Origin: Bretschneidera sinensis
Taxonomy: Eukaryota > Streptophyta > Magnoliopsida > Brassicales > Akaniaceae
Direction: 5' to 3'
Assembly: GCA_023935145.1 (NCBI GenBank)
Contig: CM043700.1
Location: 69,091,620-69,155,619, forward strand
Length of the DNA: 64,000 nucleotides
The notes beneath the pieces were generated by a model that was given only the letters and a program-made list of their open reading frames with translations, did not search any database and was not told the DNA's origin. Positions 33,540-43,880 of this stretch are shown one piece after another. A program made the translations under genes and the position numbers. Position 1 is the first letter of the stretch, and each line of letters begins with the position of its first letter.

Positions 33540-34827
33540 TGATTATGCCCAAAACATAACGTGGTAGTTGTAGTATATTTTTGGGGTGTCGATTCCACAG
33601 GGAAACAAGTTAATTACAAAATAAGGTGTAAACCTCAACACAAATGATAAAAGATTAAATGAATCTGAGTTTGTTTGAGAAAAAGAGTAATTGTGTGAAT
33701 AGGTTTGAAAATATAATTAAGGATGACAAGGTTCCGGAAATCCTCTTTAGGCTCGTTGCTCTAATCCTAACTTGATTCAGTTGTTTTTATCTCGATTGCT
33801 AGTTTCACGTCCCAAACAGGCAATCGGCATATATTCAATTAAAGCGCAATTATAAATCCTAATGTAATTGTTATGAATTATTCTCTACTTTTAAACACAC
33901 ACGACCCAACTTATAAATTATCAAAAGACGACGATATATCTAACGGCAATACCGCAGCAATGGACAAATCTATAAAAGAGATCTACCGGACTCAATCACA
34001 CCCAAACAGGTACACATAAGAAAAGCATGACTGAACTTATATGGAAAAGAAGCATGCAATCACCGGAGTTATAATAAATCTACTAATTAAATTAAAGAAT
34101 AAAACATAACAATGTTTAACGAAAATAATATCCAACTACAACTGAACCAAATAAAGGAAAATAAGAACAACTACACCTAGGGATTCATCCCTTCGCCTTG
34201 CTTAAAGATTAGCTGGCCATAGAGCTCATGCCTCCTTGAGTTGCCTCCGGCCTCTCAACAATCATCCTCAGCTTGCCCTCCAAATTTTATACTTCAGATT
34301 CCTCTTAAAGGCCCTCTGGATTTACTCCTAAAGGCCCTCTAGAGTCACTCTCTAATGATCTTAGAAGAGCTCCGATTGGTTGATGATTTCAACTGAGCAG
34401 AGTGGGTCTTTATATAGGCAAACTCCCGGAATGCTATGTGTTATCTAGCCGATGTGGGATATGTCCTGGTGCGCTTGATTGCAGCCTGAGTGCGATCGAT
34501 CGCACATGCGCTCGATCGCGGCTTGTGCACTCGATCGTATATACACTGCAGAGTACCTTGCTCGATCGCACTGCTTGTGCGCTCGATCGCAATTCAGGAA
34601 GCAGCCCATCTTGTCCTTCCAGAAGCATGGGATCTTGGTCTTTTAAGCAACGATCGCTTCTCTTTCTCTTTTAAACTTAAAGCACCTGAAAATTACACTG
34701 AAATAAGTCAGTGGTCCAATAATATTATTTTAGAGTTATTAACATATAAAAGCACAATAAAGACCGAGATCAATCCTAAAATGCTAACAATTAACCACAG
34801 TTGAGAGGCATTTTATGACTCTCATCA
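33540..34827 (-). repeat. 5' LTR of E
   Basis: A 1288-bp LTR, TGATTATGCCC..CTCATCA, with the minus-strand TATA box at 34409-34417. The block 34455-34605 carries at least five CGATCG cores in TGCGCTCGATCGC-type repeats, more than the 3' LTR has. Confidence 0.94.
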
Positions 34828-34832
34828 CTTCC

Positions 34833-35217
34833 CAAGAACGCAACACTCGCTGAAATCGAGTTTCTCTACTTTGTCACCACCAAGTAGACCATCCTTACTA
34901 AGAACTTGCAAGCTCTTTTTGCTCATATGTCCCAAGCGAGTGTGCCAAAGGGCTGCCCTATCCATCTCATCCATTAAGCTTGCTACTTGATCATTGATTT
35001 CTGTCTCTCCGATCATCTCATAGAGACCATCTTTTATTGTTGCTTTGATTACTACCAAAGATCCTTTGGTTACCTTGATCTTTCCTCCCTTTGCCTTTTA
35101 TGTATATCCTATGGAATCTAGCTGCCCCAATGAAATCAAATTTCTTCTTAAATCCAGAGGATACCTCACATTCCGCAGCAGCCTTGTGACTCCATCAAAC
35201 ATCCTCTATTGGATGTC
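34833..35217 (-). pseudogene. GAG-pre-integrase and protease end of D
   Basis: The frame 35058 to 34833 encodes MVVIKATIKDGLYEMIGET and then ALWHTRLGHMSKKSLQVLS, the copia GAG-pre-integrase domain with its H and CC-type zinc residues (ECCVLGK). It runs straight into the CTTCC duplication of E and is continued at 25193. Between 35059 and 35217 the second half of the protease is readable in another frame ([16 protein letters not shown]), so there is one frameshift. Confidence 0.88.
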
Positions 35218-36234
35218 TCATATCCCCCTCACTTGGAAAGAAGTGTCATTCCCCAAGAAAACCTTTCCATAATTGGTTTCCTGGAAATTCTTGAACCAAT
35301 TCCGGTGAAGGCACATGTGATAAGTGCACCCGGAATCCAGGATCCATTTCTCACTGCCTTGCCTCCTGCTCACATTTGAGCACACAACAAGAACATTATC
35401 TTGTTGTTCTCCCTTGGCAACCAAAGCCTCTCCATTGTTGGTATGGTTTCTTCCTCTCTCATCCCACATCTTCTTCTTGCAATCTTTCTTGAAGTGACCC
35501 TCCTTATTGCAGAAGAAGCATCGCTTCCCTTCAAACTTCGGTTTAGAATGCGATCTCCCATGGCTCTGCCCTCTACCCTTTGATTTCTCCCGGTAGTTTC
35601 CATGTATGCTACTGCCATTCCAAGTTGCTGGCCTTCCTCTAACGAACAGCCCTTCCCCACTTGATGTTTCCCTCATCTTGGCCTTGAAATCATGAGCCCT
35701 TATAGCATTAATCACGATTTCCTTGGTTAATGTATCTCTTCCATATTCAATTACATTAATTAAACTTTTAAAACAATTAGGAATAGAATTTAACAAAATA
35801 ATAGCCAATTGTTCATCCGGGAACTTTATACTACAACTAGCCAAATCTTGAACTAGTTTATTAAACACGTTAAGATTATCTTGCAACTCTTTATTAGGAT
35901 CTATTTTAAAAGCAAATATTCGTTTAAGAAGATAAATCTTATTAGGGAGAGTTTTGGTAAGAAACAACTCATCTAGTTTCTTCCATATGACAGCTGGATC
36001 TTTCGAGTCTCCGCACTCCCTTGTCACGCTATCTGATATGTGCAAGAAAATGGTGCTGTATGCCATCTTCTTCATCTCAATCCACTGGACCTCCGTGATA
36101 CTTCCTGGAAAAGCATCATCTTCTCTAATAGCCAAGTCCACCTTCTGTTGCATAAGAATAGCCTTGATCTTCCGCTTCCAAAGGGAAAAATCTCCATTTC
36201 CATCAAACTTCTCAACAATGAAGTTTGAACCCAT
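35218..36234 (-). pseudogene. Gag and protease start of D
   Basis: A 338-residue open frame starts MGSNFIVEKFDGNGDFSLWKRK, a copia gag start. The gag domain spans about residues 10-210. A CCHC knuckle, CFFCNKEGHFKKDC, lies near residues 239-252. WILDSGCTYHM near 298-308 holds the protease Asp. The frame ends at the frameshift near 35217. In this copy gag itself is unbroken, so a truncated gag-protease start could still be made if transcribed; that is inference. Confidence 0.9.
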
Positions 36235-36443
36235 CTTGCGGAAAAAATCCTAGATTTATGCAGCACCCACAATTACCTTCCAACTTCTTCTAAATCTCAA
36301 GAACATGATCAGAGATTGATTTCAATACCGTTCTTGAATCACCATCAAGAACAAGATCAGATCTTGATCTTTACTCCGTTCTTGAATCACCCAAGAAGTT
36401 GATATTTGATTCTTGGAGTCTTGCTTCGATACCTTCTGTTCTT

Positions 36444-36484
36444 GCTCTGATACCTGCTGTTCTTGGACCACAACTCTGATACGA
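36444..36484 (-). other. Primer-binding region of D, initiator-Met tRNA type
   Basis: The plus strand carries two CTCTGATAC motifs: GCTCTGATACC at 36444-36454 and ACTCTGATACGA at 36473-36484 next to the LTR. The 3' end of plant initiator-Met tRNA is GCTCTGATACCA. The copy beside the LTR is degenerate and the one farther away is nearly exact. Confidence 0.75.
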
Positions 36485-36485
36485 C

Positions 36486-37363
36486 TGTTGGGAAATCACC
36501 TCAAGGTGCCTAGGTGGTGATCTTCTAAACACTCAAGTCTAGAATGACTTGTAATGATCAGAAATAGAAATAGAAATCAAAGAAAAGAAAGAACACAACA
36601 ATTGTTAACGAGGTTCGGCAATAGCCTACGTCCCCATGAGTTCCTCTGAACTCTCTGCACTAAATCAATGAGTTCTTTACAGATACAACAACACCTCTCC
36701 AAGACACCTCTTGTTCTTGAAGAACGAAAGAAGAGAAAATAGAAAGTGATAAGGAACTATTACAAAGCCCTTCTCCCCAATCTATACTACTCTCTCTCTA
36801 AACAACCAGCCTCTCTTTGAGATCTATTCTAGTGCCTCTCTTATGTTTTTGTGTCTTTGCACTCTCATACTTGCGCTTGAATTCTCTTGTATGATGATCT
36901 TGTGTTTACAACTTGTCTCACACTTGTTATTGAGATTGAAGCTAGCTGACCCTTTATATAGTGCACCACTTCTTAAGCCAATCTTTAAAGTCAATCTCCA
37001 CCCTTAGATCTTGAGGACCAATCAATCATAGCCCTCCAACAATCCAAAGTGATCCTATGCATTTTGTTCATTCCCCACGCACCTTTGAAGAGGCTGAAAT
37101 AACCTTGTCTCAGTATGCCTGAGCCGCGGCCTAGAACAGGGCTGGCCACGACGCAAGACAAGACACAACTCCTCCATATGCTGGGACCAGAAGTGACCCA
37201 TCTGCTGGAGGCCGTGGCTCACCAAGGCTAGGCCGCGGCGCACACTGGTGGAGGACCTTTTCTCCCTTGCTGTAGGCCGCGGCGCACACTCCTTGTGTCG
37301 TGGCGCCAGAAGCTCCAGAAGCCTCATTCTTCAACCCGTTTAATCCTTGGACAAATACCAACA
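36486..37363 (-). repeat. 5' LTR of D
   Basis: TGTTGGGAAATC..AAATACCAACA, 878 bp, with the minus-strand TATA box at 36953-36961. The matching TATTT duplication follows at 37364-37368. The rest of C resumes after it. Confidence 0.92.
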
Positions 37364-37662
37364 TATTTCGTTGCCACACTCCCATATCTGGATCTAAGTC
37401 GATGAAGTTATTAGCATTTGTGATTATGGATTGGTTTTATATCAATTGAGATATAATAGCTGTCATGGTTCTATGTTGATGACTTTATTGGATTGGATCA
37501 TGTTTAGGTGTTGTCTTAGGAACTTGTTTTCCAAAAATTATGGAAAAATCAGTAATCAGTCTGAAAGTCGTTTTCTAAAATGTCTTTTTAAGACATTAAA
37601 AAAACTACAACTAATGTTTGCCCAAGTGAGAGAATTTTAGAATATATAAAATGTTCTAATAT

Positions 37663-38034
37663 TATCGATTGGTTTTCATTAGTTTGTAGGGCTTTGTATT
37701 TATAAAATGGACTGGATTGGGTTCCTAAGATGGACTTTGTGGGCTTGATATCCACTTGATTTTGTGGGTTAGCCCATTGAGTTTATTATAAATATAAGCT
37801 AGGTCACCTCTCCTCTCTCAACCATAGGTGAGTTTTCCCCATTATAAAACTGCCGTATTAAACAGAGAGCAAGAAAAAGAAGAACCCTAGCTAGATGGTC
37901 TTGCTCGCATTGGTATGTTGAGATCCTTCTGGTGCTACCAGAATAACAATATGTCGCAAATATTAGGTATGTGATATTCAATTGATTAAACTAGTGATCT
38001 ATCGCATGTAATAGATCTTTAAAATATTATTAAC
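37663..38034 (+). repeat. 3' LTR of C
   Basis: Matches 14741-15183 from TTTTCATTAG to the TTATTAAC end, but lacks about 70 bp in the middle. A TATA box lies at 37787-37795. The first bases (TATCG) have diverged from TGTTG. Confidence 0.85.
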
Positions 38035-40029
38035 ACTCGAAACCAACTATGTACGGCAGTCAATTCTACATTATACTCCAATGGCATTTGTTAACAAAAA
38101 AGACCACATACCTGCACCAAAAAAAACAACTGGAGATTCATTTGCAGTATAACTAAACGCTCTTTTCAACAGCATAGAGAATGAAGTCCAAACTTTTCGG
38201 TTTGGGTTTCTATTTTGTATTTCAATTCCCCTGTTCTAATATTTCAGTCATTCATGGGAAACCACATTACTTTTTTGGATGGTACGATACTGAAGTTTTC
38301 ATTGCTGATCCTTTTAGTTGATGACAGGGATGATTTCAAGACAAAAGAAAGTAGTACTCTTATATATACTCCATAATAAAATTTCCATTTGAAAGAAAAC
38401 TGTACAAAGATTATTGGCTTGGGGTAAAAAATTATGTAGCAGCAAATCTATACAACATGGGTGTAATACTCTGATGATCATATTTGTTCTGTAGCAAGCT
38501 CAAAACTGACCTGCCCTAATGTCTATCTAAACGGTCTGCATTTAGAGTCCCAGGAAGCTCTCTAAAATCTTCATTGAAGATTGAATATGCAGTGCATGTA
38601 TTGGAAAGCAAAAAACCAATCAGGGGGGAAGAATGAATGTCCAATATTCAAAACAAAACTCTTTTTTTTTTTTTTTTTGTTATTAGGTAAATTTATGCAT
38701 AAAATATATTCATGAACTGTAGAACTCGAAAAAGAGAGAAAACAGAATACTAAAAATGTGAAAATTGATTTTAAACTTCAACTCAAGACTCACAGTACCA
38801 TGCATATGAGGCTTTTGCAAATGAAGAGATTCATGTGCATGTACTGGTCCCGAAATCAATATTTAAAAATCTGGAAATATAAAGCTAAATTAATTGTAGA
38901 AAAAAATACCCAAATTTTTTTTATTGATATTTTAAGCTTGATACAAAAACTACTACAGCTTAACAAACGTCCAGTTGCCATAAAAAACAGAGACTCCTTC
39001 ACCCTCAATCAAAAAATAAGTTAAACTTGTTGAGATATAGCAATGTTTGTATCAAGCTTAAAATATCACAAAAGGATCACATAGCATAACTTTGAAGCAA
39101 TGGTAAAATTAATCAGATTGTTGGTTGAATAATAATGAAAATTCAAAAATTCAACATTTTGATACCAAAACAAACCCAAGGTAAACCATCAATAGGAATT
39201 TTCAAGATTAACTTTCATAAATTACATGCAAGCCAACTTAATTGCATTAGAACATTGACAATTCATTTACCCATCTACATCCAATATAAGATAGAAAAAA
39301 GAAAAAGATCCAAGTACTAGACATATAGTGGGGAAGAATCAATCAAATTGGTTACCCATTTATTTTCTTGAGATATACTAGCAGATTTAGTAAGTAATCG
39401 TATATTTGATGTACAAAGGATAGGTTTATATGTTTTATTTTGTAAAAAGCCACATAATTATAACCATATTTTCAAGTAAAAAATAAAATTATTTAATTAA
39501 ATACTTACCATGACTGGTGGAGGAGAGGCATATATGTTATTAGAAAAGAATAATGGTAGGAAAGCCACAAAAGAGATTCTTGGTGTTGCCATGGAGAGCT
39601 AAGATTGACACCAAACGCAACAAAAGAGATAGAGTCAGCACAAATATAAAAAGTCTTAAATTTTGGCCTTCTTTTTTTGGGGCGTGAATACAAGTAAGAT
39701 CAACACATAAGTGGACTCAATTGTTGCACCTGTGCCATTGATTGTTATAGACTGTGAGAAGAGAGAGAAACTGGAGAATGTGTGAAGAGAAGAACTGGAG
39801 AATATGAAAAGAGAGAAACTGGAACATGTGAAAAGAGGGAGAGAAAGTCTAGGGAATGAGGTATCGATGATGTGTGGGTTTACTCTGGGTAATTAGGACG
39901 AAGATCGATGAAAGACTAAAGTAAGAACAACATGTCGTGTACTCTGGTCACGAATGAGAGAGAAACGAAGAAATGAGTGTAAAGAGAGAAAATGAAAACT
40001 AAAAAGGAATATTTAATTTTTCTCTTTTT
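38035..40029. other. Interior of J, right part; no gene recognised
   Basis: Two short open minus-strand stretches lie at about 38615-38506 and 38227-38067 (see findings); I do not recognise them. A 23-bp inverted repeat (38924-38947 and 39046-39068) has a loop of about 98 bases. A purine-rich GAGAGAAACTGGAGAA repeat lies at about 39750-39850. The remainder is AT-rich. Confidence 0.5.
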
Positions 40030-40326
40030 ATATTTTAATAGACCTAACACAACAACAATTATTGTTGTAAAAGGTATTTTACTCTCACGCAACCACAATT
40101 GCCCTTGCCAAAAAGGCCAACTTTTGCAACGTCAGTAGTTGTTGCGAAAGCTTAAAATCTTAAAATTCTAGGGTAAAAATTGGAGCCAAGTCTTGTTTCG
40201 GTGGTGGAAAAGAAATTTAAGTTTTGACAACAATCTATCGCAGCGACAATATATTTTCATTGCATAACCTTACTTATCGCAAGGATAAAAAATTTGTCCT
40301 GTGAAAATCCGTTGCGAAAACTCAAC
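40030..40326. repeat. Right subterminal repeats of J
   Basis: TTGTTGTAAAAGG, GTTGTTGCGAAAG, TATCGCAGCGAC, TTATCGCAAGG and CCGTTGCGAAAAC recur here as the counterparts of the left subterminal motifs. Confidence 0.65.
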
Positions 40327-40338
40327 TTTCTTGTAGTG

Positions 40339-40690
40339 TAATGATTTTCAACGACGGAGAAAATATTTTTATAAGGGAATATTCTATCGGTGATAACTAA
40401 TTTTTCTTAGTATTATGTTTTTTAATTTTTTAAAAAAGTTATTTTTTTATTGGAAAAAATTATCACCGAGTGAATTTATGCACTCGGCGAAAATTACTAT
40501 AATAAAATAAAAAAAATTTAAATCATTTCAGTATTTATTTTTTATTAAAAAAGTTATTATTGAGGGATTTATTTCCCTTGGTGTTAATTTTAATATATAT
40601 ATTTAAAATTAATTTTAATTTTAGGAAAATTACTATTATTAGGGGAAATATTTTCCTCGGTAATAATTAATATGTTTAGAATGATTTTTT
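40339..40690. repeat. Second CACTA-like subterminal repeat block
   Basis: Motifs of TATCGGTGATAAC, TTATCACCGAG, CACTCGGCGAAAA and CCTCGGTAATAAT type alternate in both orientations. They differ from the J motifs and resemble the ends of another CACTA family, so J may have landed in or beside one. No matching terminus is visible. Confidence 0.45.
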
Positions 40691-41330
40691 AAATAAGAAA
40701 AAAATATATAATATAAAATATAATTAATTAATACGACTAATAATTAATAAAAAAATAAGAATTTAATTAAATATTTTATAATATTAAATATTTTAAAATA
40801 ATAAAATATTATAATAAACTAATAGATACATATGTAGTTAAGTAATATAATTAATATTATTATAGTACATATATAATATATCAATAATTCTTATAATATC
40901 ATTAACTAATATAAAATAATTATAAAATTATAAATGATTAGATATTAACAATTAAATAATATATAAATATAAAATAATATGCGAAATAAAAATAAATTAG
41001 TATAATATAATGCAATAATTAATATGATTAATTTTATATACATTTTATTCTCAAACACATTTTACTCAATTTAATTTCATAAACCTTTATATGAACATAT
41101 ATATGTTAATTACCCAAGCACGTACTGTAATTGACTCCACCTTCAATTTTATCTTTTCCATTCTAATAAAAAATGTAATCGAATTCCAACCTTATTCCAT
41201 TACAACCTTGATTACATTACAAATTACATTATATACATTACATCATTACAATTTTATTTTATTTTATTTTATTTTAATCTGTCAAAATTCAAATTATCTT
41301 GATTCTTATATATCCAAATTAATTAATTAA
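40691..41330. other. Very AT-rich spacer
   Basis: Mostly A and T with ATTAATTA runs; no gene or named repeat. Confidence 0.6.
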
Positions 41331-41735
41331 TTAATTAGGGTTTAGGTCAATTAGGGTTGGGTTTAATTAGGTTTCAAATTGAGGGTTTTTAGGGTCAAGG
41401 GTTTTCGGGTAATTTGGGTTTTGGTTTAGGTCAATTAGAGTTTCAGGTTTAGGGTTTTAGGGTAATTAGGATTTCGTATTAGGTTAATTAGAGTTTAGGG
41501 TTTAGATTGATTAGAGTTAAAAGGGTTTAAGGTTATGTTAATTAGAGTTTAGGGTTTTAAGGTTTAGGTTAAATGGAGTTTATTGTTTAGGGTTTAAGTA
41601 AATTAAAGATTATGGTTAATTTATGGTATGTTTAGTCCAGTTTTAGGGTGGTATTATAGCATTTTCAAATATATAATCGATAATATATGGCACCAAACGT
41701 GGCATTATAGCATTTTCAAATCGATAATTTTTGAA

Positions 41736-41778
<43 letters not shown>

Positions 41779-41920
41779 TATTTATCTTAGGGTTTAGGTA
41801 TAAGTTTAGGGTTTGTGTAAATTAAAGTTTATTGTTTATCTTAAGTTAATCAGGGTTTAGTTTAATTAATTAATTAGAGTTTAGGTTAATTAGGGTTAAG
41901 GGTTTACAAATATAATAAAT
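41331..41920. repeat. Degenerate TTTAGGG-rich block
   Basis: GGGTTTAGG, TTAGGGTTT and TTAATTAGGGTT variants recur through 41331-41620 and again at 41785-41910. The plant telomere unit is TTTAGGG, but perfect tandem units are absent. A (TA)n run sits between the two parts at about 41740-41775. Confidence 0.55.
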
Positions 41921-42109
41921 TAATATGATCACTAATATTTAATAAAATTAAAATTAAATAGTTTAAATACTAAATATTTGAAACTATTAAAATAACATAA
42001 TTAACTAATATATAATTAAATAATATAATATTATTATACATAGTAAATATATAATATATAAGATTATACATAGGAATACATATATTACTATATATAATAC
42101 AGTCTATAT
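41921..42109. other. AT-rich spacer before element F
   Basis: No gene seen. The integrase of F is cut off at about 42110, where this AT-rich DNA begins. Confidence 0.5.
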
Positions 42110-42320
42110 AGGAATTCTTGACACTTCTTGCATTTCTTAACCAGCTCGATGGTCTGTTACAGCATTTTGGGCCAATAGATCTGTGTCCAAAAATTTTGAA
42201 GGCTAAAGCTCTTCCCTCTAAGTGATTCCTAAAAATGCCTTCATGTACTTTTCTTTGGGCATAGCTCTCGTCTATCGGGCCAAGGAACTTCAGATAGGGA
42301 GTGCTGAGGCCCATCTTGTA
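42110..42320 (-). pseudogene. Integrase zinc region of F, truncated
   Basis: MGLSTPYLKFLGPIDESYAQ, then VHEGIFRNHLEGRALAFKI and KKCKKCQEFL give the HHCC zinc-binding start of a Tat-type Ty3 integrase, with one frameshift near 42165. The DDE core is missing: coding stops at the AT-rich spacer. Confidence 0.82.
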
Positions 42321-42960
42321 AAGATGTTATTCGATTAAAGTGCATCAAGTAGTGCGAGCAATGAGCTTCCTGACATTTTTATTTTGCTCAGGGAGCGTCC
42401 CATCCCGAAAATACTCCATGATAGGATCCATTTAGGTTTCCCCTTGGTTCAGGAAACATCTTTAGGTATACAGACATAGTAAGGTCTAGGCGTCAAGATA
42501 CTTGATCTCAAACTTCTTGAATGCGACGTTGGACTGAATACGATGGCCACGTGCTAGGATTTTTCAAAGTACTTGACAATCTTTGTTCAGTTGGCCTCGT
42601 ATACACTTTTCATCTAGTTGAACACTAGTTGAGAGTCACTGCAAATTTCTAGTACCTGAGCAACCATGGTTTTGGCTACCCTCATGGCTATAAGGAGTGC
42701 TTCATACTTGACCTCATTTTTTTAGGCCTGGAATTTGAACCGTAGTGCTTACTCTACTGTGAATCCCTTAAGGCTAATAAGTATAAGTCCTGTTCCATTT
42801 CGATTACTGTTGGAAGATTCGTCCATTAAGAGGATTCAACTCGGAGAGTCTTCATCTTGCTAGTCCTTCTGCTCTCCAACCGGTTCTTTGGGGAAAGTAC
42901 TTTCTGCAATGAAATCAGCTAAAGTATAAGCCTTGATGGTTGTCATGGGTTTGTACCAAA
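42321..42960 (-). pseudogene. RNase H of F
   Basis: Conceptual translation gives TLADFIAESTFPKEPVGEQ (about 42935-42880), LLMDESSNSNRNGTGLILI (Asp), NEVKYEALLIAMRVAKTMVAQ (Glu) and VLEICSDSQLVFN (Asp), the layout of the Tat-lineage RNase H. In-frame stops occur after QKD, after FN and elsewhere. Confidence 0.8.
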
Positions 42961-43880
42961 CGTCCAACTCTTTGAGTTCTACTAGCTATTTTACCATCCT
43001 CTCATATATGTCTAGCTTGTAAACACACGTCTCAGTGGTCAATTGGTCAGAACTGTGACAATGTGAGACTAGAAATAAAAAGATGAGAACTGTGTAAATT
43101 AGTTACTCTATGGGCAGGTAACGTATTTCAACATCATGAAGCATGCAACTCATATAATAGATGGGCCTCTATATCCTATCCTCTTCCTGAACAAGGATTG
43201 TTGTTAGGGCGACCAGGCTAATGGCTAAGTAAAGGAAGATTTCGTATACTTTTACTGCTTTTATAAAAAATGGGGGCTAGCTCAAATACTTCTTCAATTT
43301 TTTGAAGGACATACGACACTCTTCTGTTCATTCTTTAGCTTTCCTAAGCGCCTTAAAGAAGAGCAAACACTTTTTGGTAGATTTGGATATGAAACGGCCT
43401 AGGGATACAATGCAGTCGGTCAATCTTTACACTTCTTTGATATTGTGAGGTGAGCTTATATCCATGATTATCTTTATCTTTTCAGGATTAAATCAATCCC
43501 TCGATGAGTTACCATGAAGCTCATATGCCTGAAGTGACTCCAAAAGCACACTTTGTTGGGTTGAGCTTCATTTGGTAGTGCTTGAGTATCTTGAAGGCTT
43601 TTTCCAGGTTAACTACATGTACTTCTGCCCTCATGCTTTTGATCTAGCATGTTGTCAACATGTACTTCCATGTTCCATTTTATTTAGTCTTTGAAGAGCT
43701 TAATGACCATTCGTTGGTAAGTTGCCCTTATGTTTGTAGCTTAAAGAACATAACTTTATAATAGTAAAGGCTTTTCTCTGTGAAGAAAGCGGTTTTGGGC
43801 TAGTCAGTCTTCACTTTTTTGCTCAGGCTAGTGATTGATACTACTGACCGAGCGTAATCCTTTTTCAACTGTACCAATTG
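42961..43880 (-). pseudogene. Reverse transcriptase of F, heavily decayed
   Basis: Only short RT-like pieces are legible between the RNase H and the gag end, in several frames, for example the thumb and connection part at about 43350-43250. I could not find an intact YxDD motif. Position and orientation support the call more than the residues do. Confidence 0.55.

Larger units (their letters stand above)
25194..34827 (-). mobile_element. Element E: Athila-like Ty3/gypsy retrotransposon
   Basis: A 9634-bp element with LTRs of 1255 and 1288 bp, a perfect CTTCC duplication, an Asp-tRNA primer site and, right to left, gag, protease, reverse transcriptase/RNase H and integrase. The order RT before integrase and the gag and protease wording fit Ty3, Athila lineage. 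No envelope-like frame is seen in the 1.6 kb downstream of integrase. Coding is interrupted by few lesions, so it is the best preserved complete element in the window and the youngest layer of the J-C-D-E nest. Confidence 0.95.
21611..37363 (-). mobile_element. Element D: Ty1/copia (Tork-like) retrotransposon split by E
   Basis: LTRs of 893 and 878 bp (TGTTRG..CCAACA) and a perfect TATTT duplication bound this minus-strand element. Reading right to left it has a primer site, gag with a zinc knuckle and protease motif, GAG-pre-integrase, integrase, reverse transcriptase and RNase H. Element E lies inside it, between the end of GAG-pre-integrase and the integrase core, with a perfect CTTCC duplication. 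Without E the element is about 6.1 kb. The gag wording resembles the Tork/Tnt1 group. Confidence 0.93.
14741..38034 (+). mobile_element. Element C: Ty1/copia retrotransposon split by D
   Basis: LTRs at 14741-15183 and 37663-38034 flank a plus-strand copia body (15184-21610 and 37364-37662). The body is interrupted by element D at a perfect TATTT duplication. The outer flanks (TTATAT left, ACTCG right) do not match, so no target duplication is visible for C; a flank deletion or rearrangement is likely. Tandem repeats occur both in its leader and in its 3' noncoding region. The coding frame is heavily decayed. Confidence 0.85.
12856..40338. mobile_element. Element J: CACTA (En/Spm) transposon enclosing nested elements
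   Basis: The left end CACTACAAGAAA (12856-12867) matches the inverse of the right end TTTCTTGTAGTG (40327-40338). Both ends are followed inward by related subterminal motifs such as TTTTCGCAAYG, GTTGTAAAA and TTGCAACGACT. The 3-bp flanks are AAA on the left and TAA on the right, so the expected duplication is imperfect. Only about 4.2 kb belongs to J itself (12856-14326 and 38035-40338); the rest is LINE and LTR elements. I see no transposase frame, so J looks non-autonomous. That the two ends belong together is inferred from the motif match. Confidence 0.7.
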
